NCBI RefSeq assembly: GCF_000379685.1
Contig: NZ_KB903249.1
Span: forward strand, 662,795 to 726,794
DNA: 64,000 bases
Direction: 5' to 3'
Source of the DNA: Catelliglobosispora koreensis DSM 44566
GTDB lineage: Bacteria > Actinomycetota > Actinomycetes > Mycobacteriales > Micromonosporaceae
Below the pieces are notes generated by a model. It was given only the letters and a program-made list of their open reading frames with translations. It was not told the DNA's origin and made no database searches. Positions within the stretch are counted from its first letter, which is position 1; every line of letters begins with the position of its first letter. Below are positions 57,704 through 64,000 of the stretch, piece after piece. The position numbers were made by a program, and so were the translations under genes.

Positions 57704-58405
57704 ATGACAACAGGCAACCGGCTGCTGGTCGCTGACGACGATCCAGCGGTACGCCAGGCGCTGGAACGGGCGCTACGGTTCGAGGGCTACACGGTCGAAC
57801 TGGCCGCCAACGGGGCCCAAGCGCTGGCAAAGACCACGCAGACCCAGCCGGATCTGCTGCTGCTCGACGTGAGCATGCCCGTGCTCGACGGGCTCGCGGC
57901 ATGCCGCCAGTTACGGGCCGCCGCCAACCACACCCCCGTGCTCATGCTCACCGCCCGTGACGCCGTGACCGACCGGGTCGCCGGGCTCGACGCCGGAGCC
58001 GACGACTACCTTGTCAAACCCTTCGCTTTACAGGAGTTGCTCGCGCGGGTCCGCGCCCTGCTGCGCCGCGCCGGGCCTTTGACCGAAACCGGTGGCGTGC
58101 TGCGCGCCGCCGACCTCACCGTCAATCTGCGAACCCGTGAAGTCAGCCGTGGCGGTGTGCCGGTAGAGCTCACGCGTACCGAATTCGGGCTCTTGCAAAC
58201 CCTGATGGAAAACAAAGGCCGGGTTCTGAGCCGCACGGAACTGTTCGAAAGCGTGTGGGGCTTCGACCTAGGCCAGTCATCCAACAGCCTCGACGTCTAC
58301 ATCGGATACCTGCGCCGCAAACTCGAAACCGGCGACCAGCCCAAACTGCTGCACACTATTCGCGGTGTGGGTTTCATGCTGCGCGAGGGAGAACCACGCC
58401 CGTGA
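57704..58405 (+). CDS. OmpR-family response regulator
   Basis: This 233-residue regulator has a receiver domain with the acidic pocket (VADDDP), phospho-acceptor Asp55 (LLLLDVSMPVLDGL), Thr83 and Lys105 (YLVKPF), and a winged-helix output domain (TRTEFGLLQTLMENKGRVLS, then SLDVYIGYLRRKLE). The closest style is MprA/PrrA. The stop overlaps the kinase start (GTGA). It is divergent from the VTC-DUF4956-CotH operon and probably binds the two TAAGAA repeat sites between them. Confidence 0.93.
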   Translation: MTTGNRLLVADDDPAVRQALERALRFEGYTVELAANGAQALAKTTQTQPDLLLLDVSMPVLDGLAACRQLRAAANHTPVLMLTARDAVTDRVAGLDAGADDYLVKPFALQELLARVRALLRRAGPLTETGGVLRAADLTVNLRTREVSRGGVPVELTRTEFGLLQTLMENKGRVLSRTELFESVWGFDLGQSSNSLDVYIGYLRRKLETGDQPKLLHTIRGVGFMLREGEPRP

Positions 58406-59763
58406 CCCGAAGGCGTTCCATCAGCGGTCGGCTCACCCTAATCGCCGCCGCAGCCGTAACCCTCGTCGCCATCGCCGTCGGTGTCCTGGCCCTGCTCGCG
58501 CTCCGCGAAACCCTTACCTCCCAAGCAGACCGCGAACTACAGCACATGGCACGCGGCCCCATCCGGGACCTGTCACCAACGGCAGCTGCCCAGATCCCGC
58601 CCAGCCCACTTGAAGCACCTCAAGACCTACGCATGCAAATCAAGTTCCCGGGCGGCGGCAGCGCCAATATCCCCAGAGACACCGCGCCGCTGCCGTGGAC
58701 CGCAGCCGACCAAGCCGTCGCAGACGGCCAGCGCAGCCAAGTCAGCTACACCACCAGCACCGATGAAGGCCGGTTCAGAATCCTGACCGTCAAAGGCAGC
58801 GACGGCCAAACCGTCCAGCTGGCCAAATCGCTGCAAAGCGCAGACGCGACCCTACGCCGTCTCGCGATGATCGTCGCCGGCCTCATCGCTGGCGCGGCAA
58901 TCATCGCCGGACTCGCGGGCCGGCTGATAGCACGTGCCGGGCTCCGGCCAGTCAGCCAGCTCACCACCGCGGCCACCCGCATCGCCGAAACCCGCGACCT
59001 CAGCGAGCCCATACCCGTCACCGGTGACGACGAAATCGCCACCCTCGCCCAAGCTTTCAACAACATGCTCAGCCGCCTTGGCGATGCCCAGCGGCAGCAA
59101 CGAGATCTCATCGAAGACGCGGCCCACGAACTGCGTACCCCAATGGCCAGCATGCGCACGAACATCGAGCTGCTCATCCACGCCGGAAACCGCCTGGCAG
59201 ACAACGACAAAACCGCGCTACTGGCCGACCTCAACCTGCAAAGCACCGAACTAGCAGACCTCGTCGCCAGCCTCGTCGACCTCGCCCGCTCGGAAACCGT
59301 CGAAGAACCAGCCACCCAAACCGAACTATCCGAACTTACGGCATCAGCCATCGGGCTAGCCGAAACCCATTTCCCGCAAACGGTTTTCCGGCTCCACGCG
59401 CCAGCAGCGGTGACGATCCAGGCTCGTCCCGGCACCCTGCAGCGTGCCATCGTGAACCTGCTCGACAACGCCGCCAAATTCGGGCCAGAAAAACAGACCA
59501 TCGACATCCATCTGTCAAAACACCGTGACGGCACCGCACAACTCAGTGTCCTGGACCAAAACCCCGTCATCCCCGAAAATGAACGTACACGGATCTTCCA
59601 GCGCTTCCACCGACTCGACACCGCACGCGCCATCCCCGGCAGCGGCCTCGGCCTAGCCATCGCCCACCAAGCCGCCACCACCCACCAAGGCACCATCACC
59701 GTCCACCCCAGACCCGGCGGAGGCAACGAATTCCGGCTCACCATCACAGGCGCCGCCCGCTGA
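58402..59763 (+). CDS. Sensor histidine kinase with altered G1 box
   Basis: This 453-residue kinase has two membrane segments (about 9-30 and 153-173), an outside sensor of about 120 residues, HAMP, the phospho-acceptor His242 (DAAHELRTPMASM) and a HATPase domain. The N-box (NLLDNAAKFGP) and G2 box (GSGLGLAIAHQ) are normal, but the G1 box that usually reads DxGPGI is D385-QNPVIP here, with both glycines replaced. ATP binding might be weakened. It pairs with the response regulator by a GTGA overlap. Confidence 0.9.
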   Translation: MTRRRSISGRLTLIAAAAVTLVAIAVGVLALLALRETLTSQADRELQHMARGPIRDLSPTAAAQIPPSPLEAPQDLRMQIKFPGGGSANIPRDTAPLPWTAADQAVADGQRSQVSYTTSTDEGRFRILTVKGSDGQTVQLAKSLQSADATLRRLAMIVAGLIAGAAIIAGLAGRLIARAGLRPVSQLTTAATRIAETRDLSEPIPVTGDDEIATLAQAFNNMLSRLGDAQRQQRDLIEDAAHELRTPMASMRTNIELLIHAGNRLADNDKTALLADLNLQSTELADLVASLVDLARSETVEEPATQTELSELTASAIGLAETHFPQTVFRLHAPAAVTIQARPGTLQRAIVNLLDNAAKFGPEKQTIDIHLSKHRDGTAQLSVLDQNPVIPENERTRIFQRFHRLDTARAIPGSGLGLAIAHQAATTHQGTITVHPRPGGGNEFRLTITGAAR

Positions 59764-60001
59764 CATGAGGCGCACTTCGCGTCGGGGGGAATGGCCTGGC
59801 CGGTTTGACGGGCGAGCCGCGAAGGCCACCCGGCGTCCAAGACCTCGGTAGCGCGAAAGGCTGATCTCAACAGCGCTGCCGGGTCCAGCCGGGGCTCGTA
59901 CGAAACATTACTGATGACTCCGCTATCCACTCAACCGCCAGCAGTCCCGGTGGTCCAATATCGATGGTGCGTATGGGTATGTCGCGCGTAACGTTTCGGG
60001 A

Positions 60002-60683
60002 ATGAACCAGGAGCTGGTGTTCGCGCCGCCCGGCATCCGAAGCTGGCACCGCTGGGCTCACTCGAACCACAGGTCGACGCTTACCTGCGCCGGGACATTG
60101 ACGAGATACGGCTAGCCCGTGACTGGATCAACAGCTGGTATGCGGCGTTCCCAGACCGCGGCGGTGCCCTACTCGCCAGGCTGCGTAACACTGACGACAT
60201 CACGCATCAGTCGGCAATCGATGAACTTTACGTGCACTCAATGCTCAGCCAGCGCTACCGCGTGGCCTATGAGGAAACCTGCGCCACCATGCCCACCGAC
60301 TTCCGACTCTGCACAAGCGGCGAATTCGTAGGGTCGGACTCGGTGGCCAGCCTGTTCAGGCCAGCAGGCTTTTCCAGTGACCTGCAGGACCGCCCATTCG
60401 TGGTCGTCGTGTCCAATCACGACCTAACTTGCGATATCGACGACGTCTGGTAACCGTCTACGGCAACGCAGGATTCTTTACCTCCCGCACCGGCAACCGT
60501 AGCAACAACACCCGGGTGTCAGCGGTCTACGTCCTGCACCGGTGGGCGCCGTGGAAACCGGAGCCGTGCTGGATCTTTGAGCTGCCGAACCCAAACGCGC
60601 AATATCCCTTGCACGACAGCCTGTTTCCGGGCGGTACCCACCTGAAGCTGCCCAGTGCCCGCGCCAGCCGTGGCGGCAGCTAA
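60002..60683 (+). pseudogene. Conserved actinobacterial protein, broken by frameshifts
   Basis: The pieces of one protein lie in different frames: a start MNQELVFAPPGI, then PKLAPLGSLEPQVDAYLRRD and DELYVHSMLSQRYRVAYEE through SSDLQDRPFVVVVSN to a stop at 60453, then LVTVYGNAGFF and RVSAVYVLHRWAPWKPE to 60683. The order resembles a common actinobacterial hypothetical protein of roughly 230-250 residues as I remember it. At least two frame changes are needed, so it is very likely a pseudogene. The preceding 238 bases (59764-60001) show no gene. Confidence 0.65.
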
Positions 60684-60713
60684 ACGTCAAGTCCCATGCG
60701 GCACCCGCGTCAG

Positions 60714-60944
60714 CTATCGCTGTGGGCGGTGATCCCGGCGCGCCTCTGCGAAGATTTCTGCCAGCCGCACCCGCTGCTGCTTGCTGAGCGGTGGCGCCTC
60801 AGCCACGAGCCGGGCGATCGCCTCCTCAATCCGCACGATTGCAAAGTGAGCCCGGGCTGAGGCGGTCGGGTGGGCCCGCTGCTCTACGATCCGTCTGCCG
60901 GCCCAGAGCGTCTGCCCTGTTGCCGGGACCGTAAGTCGGTTCAT
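60714..60944 (-). CDS. Small hypothetical protein
   Basis: This 76-residue frame is mostly helical and basic, with AIVRIEEAIARLVAEAPPLS followed by KQQRVRLAEIFAEARRDHR. Small actinobacterial proteins with a PPLxxxQRxRLAxI pattern are common, but their function is unknown to me. The ATG at 60944 lacks a strong ribosome site. Confidence 0.5.
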   Translation of the reverse strand: MNRLTVPATGQTLWAGRRIVEQRAHPTASARAHFAIVRIEEAIARLVAEAPPLSKQQRVRLAEIFAEARRDHRPQR

Positions 60945-61064
60945 TGCCACCCGGCCCGGCCGTGACTCCGCGTTGTTGTGTCAGAACGTAATCATTGAGT
61001 GACCCCGGCTCCGCCCAATCTGTACATTCCTTCGCTTCGATCATCCCCACTGTGGGATATCTGC

Positions 61065-61364
61065 ATGCCGTTGTGGGAGTCACTTTTCTCGACCGCACTC
61101 GGTGGTTTGATTGCCACCTTCGCTGCGGTCGTCTCGACTCAGCTTCAGCACAGGGAAGCCCGAGGTGTCCGGACGGAGCAGTGCGGCACGGAAGATCGGT
61201 TCCGGCTGTTCAAAGAGATGGGTTCGCCAGCCGCTTCTCCGGTACCGGATGAGGCGCGCGGCCTAAGTGACCGATCACGGCCAGGGCTATGGCTGGTCAC
61301 AGTGGGCCAAAATCTTCATCAACGAGCTGTCCAAGCCCGGCAACCGGGGCCGCGCTGTCGGTAG
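61065..61364 (+). CDS. Short membrane protein, possibly a gene remnant
   Basis: The frame starts MPLWESLFSTALGGLIATFA, one membrane segment, then a charged stretch (QHREARGVRTEQCGTEDRFR) that resembles the start of a longer membrane protein with a cytoplasmic domain. After about residue 50 the sequence looks non-coding and another frame (DHGQGYGWSQWAKIFINEL) looks better. It may be a decayed gene. Confidence 0.3.
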   Translation: MPLWESLFSTALGGLIATFAAVVSTQLQHREARGVRTEQCGTEDRFRLFKEMGSPAASPVPDEARGLSDRSRPGLWLVTVGQNLHQRAVQARQPGPRCR

Positions 61365-61432
61365 TCGTGAAGATCGACATCCCTTTAGGTCAATAAGCGG
61401 TGAACAGGGACATGGCCAAGGAAGGGAGCTGG

Positions 61433-62005
61433 ATGGAAACGGTGACGGATGTCGACGACGCTGAGGTGCTCGCGCGATCGCGCGCCGATCCTGAGCGTTT
61501 CGCTGTGTTGTTCGAACGTTACTTCACGCCGTTGCACATGTACGTGGCGCGGCGCCTCGGGGGAGCAGCGAGCGACGATGTGGCAGCCGAGACTTTTCTC
61601 ATCGCGTTCCGCGAGCGGAACCGGTTTGACCCGGCGCGTGGCTCGGTGCGTGCGTGGCTGTACGGGATCGCGACCAATCAGATCCGGGGACACCATCGCG
61701 CGGAGGAGCGCGGCTACCGCGCGCATGCCCGCGCTGCGGCTGAGCCCGTCTATACCAGCGATGAGGAACGGGCCGATTCCCGGATCCTCGCGGGAGCGGC
61801 CCGCGACGCGCTCGTGGCAGCCCTCGCTGACCTCTCGCCAGGCGACCGCGACGCGCTGCTCCTCATCGTGTGGGGCGAACTTTCCCACGACGAAACCGCT
61901 GCGGCACTTGGCATCCCCGTCGGCACGGTCGGTTCCCGGATGCACCGGGCGCGGCGCCGGCTGCGGGCCGCACTAAACGACTTCGACCCCACCAACCAAA
62001 GGTGA
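61433..62005 (+). CDS. ECF RNA polymerase sigma factor
   Basis: This 190-residue sigma-70-like factor has region 2 (FAVLFERYFTPLHMYVARRL, DDVAAETFLIAFRERNRF) and region 4 (LSPGDRDALLLIVWGELS, ETAAALGIPVGTVGSRMHRAR). The ATG at 61433 follows AAGGGAG (61422-61428). Its partner nine bases downstream is a CU044_5270-family membrane protein that may act as its anti-sigma factor. Confidence 0.9.
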   Translation: METVTDVDDAEVLARSRADPERFAVLFERYFTPLHMYVARRLGGAASDDVAAETFLIAFRERNRFDPARGSVRAWLYGIATNQIRGHHRAEERGYRAHARAAAEPVYTSDEERADSRILAGAARDALVAALADLSPGDRDALLLIVWGELSHDETAAALGIPVGTVGSRMHRARRRLRAALNDFDPTNQR

Positions 62006-62014
62006 CTGATCATC

Positions 62015-63289
62015 ATGGATGAACTCGAACTGCTCGCCGGAGCGCGACCGGCCGCCCCACCCTCACCGGAGATGATCGCGCGGTCCCGGGCGGCCCTGAT
62101 TCAGCTGGCCGCGGCCCAGGCAACCGAAACCACCCGGCCCGCCCGGACTCGGTGGACATTGCGCCTGCGCGCGCCGATCCTCGTGCCAGCCTTGGCAACC
62201 GTGCTGGTCGTCATCACCGTGGTGGCGCTCAGCCTGAACAGTGGCGCGCCGAACCAAGTTACTTCACCATCGGTACCTTCGTCGAAGGCCCGCACCTGGG
62301 ACAGCACGAACGCTCCCCAGCTGCTACTTGTCGCCGCCGAGCAGGCGCAACAGCAGCAGGCCCCCGGGGCACGCACCTATTGGGTGTCCACTGTGGAGCT
62401 CGGATCGCTGTTTCCTGTTGGCCCCAACGACAACCGCTATGCCATCATGACCCGCCGTACGCAGTCGAGCTGGAAGCCACTCGTGCCGGGCAAGGACTAC
62501 GTCCTCGTGTCCCGGTGGGCGGGTGCTGAGCCAGCGTCCGATAAGGACAAAGCCGCCTGGCGTGCCGCCGGCTCGCCGGCGAGTTGGCCGGCCGGCGATT
62601 GTGACCCGAGCCGGGTTTACACCGCTGCGCCGGGCGGGCCCGAAACCGGCGTGCGCATCTCACTGGACAGCCCGCCTTCCGCGAGCGGGCCAAACGGCAG
62701 CGTGCAGGTCAGGCCGAGCTCCCGGCCGCCGTACTTCCCGTTGTTCACGGTCGTCGGCGAAAACCTGACCGCAGAACAGATCCGCGCCTTGCCATCAGAC
62801 CCGGACGCGTTGCGGGCATGGCTGCTCGGCATCATCGAAAAGCAGAATCTGCCACGAGGTAACCCCGTGGAAACCGGCGAGTCCCTGTTCGACGCGGTAC
62901 TGACCCTGGTTCTCGGAACACCTGTCACCCCAGCTGTTCGCGCCGCCGCGTTCCGGGTGCTTGCGGGGGTGCCGGGAATCCGTTCGCTGGGCACGGTGAC
63001 CGATGCGAAAGGACGCTCAGGCGTCGCTGTTTCTGTCGACCGCAATGACACCGTCGAGGAGCAGAGGGCGGACTCCGGCGGCCCCATGGAGGTAAGCCTG
63101 CTGTTCGATCCGGACACCGGCGCGGTTCTGGGCCGTCAGGACCGGGCGCTGCGCCCGGCCGATTACATGAGCTGGGTGCCGGCGGGATCCGTTGTGGCGT
63201 ATGAGCTTGTCGAGAGTGTCCGGTGGACCGACGACGAGCCGCCGGCGATGCCGCTTTCTCCCGGCTGGGTGGCGAGGCCGGCATGCTAG
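62015..63289 (+). CDS. CU044_5270-family membrane protein, putative anti-sigma partner
   Basis: This 424-residue protein has a cytoplasmic start (LLAGARPAAPPSPEMIARSR), one membrane segment (APILVPALATVLVVITVVAL) and an outside domain of about 330 residues with ARTYWVSTVELG, LPSDPDALRAWLLG and YELVESVRW. Proteins of this family regularly follow ECF sigma factor genes and are thought to regulate them across the membrane. The stop overlaps the following protease start by seven bases. Confidence 0.85.
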   Translation: MDELELLAGARPAAPPSPEMIARSRAALIQLAAAQATETTRPARTRWTLRLRAPILVPALATVLVVITVVALSLNSGAPNQVTSPSVPSSKARTWDSTNAPQLLLVAAEQAQQQQAPGARTYWVSTVELGSLFPVGPNDNRYAIMTRRTQSSWKPLVPGKDYVLVSRWAGAEPASDKDKAAWRAAGSPASWPAGDCDPSRVYTAAPGGPETGVRISLDSPPSASGPNGSVQVRPSSRPPYFPLFTVVGENLTAEQIRALPSDPDALRAWLLGIIEKQNLPRGNPVETGESLFDAVLTLVLGTPVTPAVRAAAFRVLAGVPGIRSLGTVTDAKGRSGVAVSVDRNDTVEEQRADSGGPMEVSLLFDPDTGAVLGRQDRALRPADYMSWVPAGSVVAYELVESVRWTDDEPPAMPLSPGWVARPAC

Positions 63290-64000
63290 GGCTTCGGCGC
63301 CTGTGGGCGTGCACGATGGTTGCTGTGGTCGCGGCGGGCTCGCTGGCGGCCAGTGTCACCCCGGTGGGGGCTGCCGTGCCGGCTGGCGATCCGCTCGCGC
63401 GGTGGGTCACTCTCGTCACGGGTGACCGGGTTCTGGTCCAGCCATCCGGTACTGGCCTGCGGGTGGTCACCGTTGAGCCGGGCAAAGGCCGCCTTGCCAT
63501 GGGATTCAAGCACCGTACCCGCCACGGCCATCATTACGTTGTTCCGGCCGACGCCGAGGCGTTGCTGGCCGCGAAACTGGTCGATCAGCGGCTGTTCGAC
63601 GTGTCGTTGCTCCTGGACTACGGCTACGACGACCGCAGCCGCAATACGTTGCCATTGCTGGTTTCTGGCGCCGCCACCGGGCTGAGGGCCGGGCGGGCGC
63701 TGCCAAGCATCGACGGCGCCGCGGTCATGCTGGAAAAGCGTGACGCGACAAGATTTTGGTCCGCCATTCGCCCGGCCGCAACCGCAGGCGCCCTCACCGG
63801 CGGGGTGACCCGGGTCTGGCTCGATGGCAAGGTCACCGCCCAACTCGACCGCACCGTGCCGCAAATCGGCGCCCCGGCCGCATGGCAGGCGGGGCACACC
63901 GGCGCGGGCGTCACGGTCGCGGTGCTCGATACCGGTATCGACACCACGCATCCCGATCTGGCCGGCGCTGTCGTTGGCGAGCGGGACTTCACGGGCAGTA
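63283..64000 (+). CDS. S8 subtilisin-like secreted protease, N-terminal part (runs off the window)
   Basis: The visible 239 residues show a signal peptide (MVAVVAAGSLAASVTPVGAA), a propeptide (WVTLVTGDRVLV... MGFKHRTRHGHHYVVP) and the start of the subtilisin domain with the catalytic Asp (VAVLDTGIDTTHPDL). The ATG lies inside the end of the upstream gene, so it is the third gene of the sigma factor operon. His and Ser are beyond the window. Confidence 0.88.
   Translation, partial: MLGLRRLWACTMVAVVAAGSLAASVTPVGAAVPAGDPLARWVTLVTGDRVLVQPSGTGLRVVTVEPGKGRLAMGFKHRTRHGHHYVVPADAEALLAAKLVDQRLFDVSLLLDYGYDDRSRNTLPLLVSGAATGLRAGRALPSIDGAAVMLEKRDATRFWSAIRPAATAGALTGGVTRVWLDGKVTAQLDRTVPQIGAPAAWQAGHTGAGVTVAVLDTGIDTTHPDLAGAVVGERDFTGS

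Overview
The window is high-GC DNA from a mycelial actinomycete (Streptomyces, Streptosporangium or Catenulispora-like). Evidence for this is a four-gene conservon (cvnABCD), several GTG/TTG starts, leaderless-looking promoters, many secreted glycoside hydrolases with CBM2 or ricin modules, large ATPase-LuxR (LAL) regulators, a DMATS-type prenyltransferase paired with tryptophanase, and a VTC/DUF4956/CotH operon. I saw no rRNA, tRNA, CRISPR array or intact mobile element.

Layout. 1-3.3 kb: end of a membrane-protein operon with a degenerate MOSC gene, a secreted PQQ-type sugar dehydrogenase and an S1 protease. 3.6-6.3 kb: indole prenyltransferase plus tryptophanase, a specialised-metabolite pair, converging by a 24-nt overlap on the conservon (6.3-10.2 kb). 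10.5-14 kb: a compact RiPP-like locus made of a 38-residue peptide gene, a hairpin, an E1/ThiF-like enzyme with an N-terminal PqqD-like domain, a membrane protein with a PqqD-like domain and an HEVWH site-2-protease motif, and a DUF3105 protein. The last three are translationally coupled. This is the best candidate for an undescribed system. 14.2-35.8 kb: a plant cell wall degradation island with GH62 arabinofuranosidase, membrane-anchored GH11 xylanase, GH74 xyloglucanase, CBM2-GH5 cellulase and a GH141-like beta-helix protein. It also holds two LAL regulators, a membrane-tethered ECF sigma factor fused to a lytic-transglycosylase-like domain, an unknown lipoprotein and an S8 protease. LacI-type operator palindromes, one of them CebR-like, lie upstream of the GH5 and GH74 genes.

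36-42.6 kb: a copper-handling locus with a cupredoxin/beta-propeller protein, a multicopper oxidase with an extra N-terminal cupredoxin, YcnI and a CopC-CopD fusion. 42.7-48.6 kb: a NucA/NucB nuclease with FG-GAP repeats, an S1 protease followed by a frameshifted CBM, a CE1 esterase with a ricin module and a ricin pseudogene. 49-53.6 kb: aldo/keto reductase, SNF2 helicase and an AlkZ-like glycosylase. 54-60 kb: a VTC-DUF4956-CotH operon divergent from an OmpR-type two-component system. The two share an intergenic region with two matching 11-bp-period TAAGAA direct-repeat sites. 60-64 kb: a decayed gene, small hypothetical genes, and an ECF sigma factor, CU044_5270-family membrane protein and S8 protease operon that runs off the end.

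The gene set suggests a soil saprophyte that senses and degrades hemicellulose and cellulose, with local regulators and surface-retained enzymes. Functional links between neighbouring blocks are inference from position.
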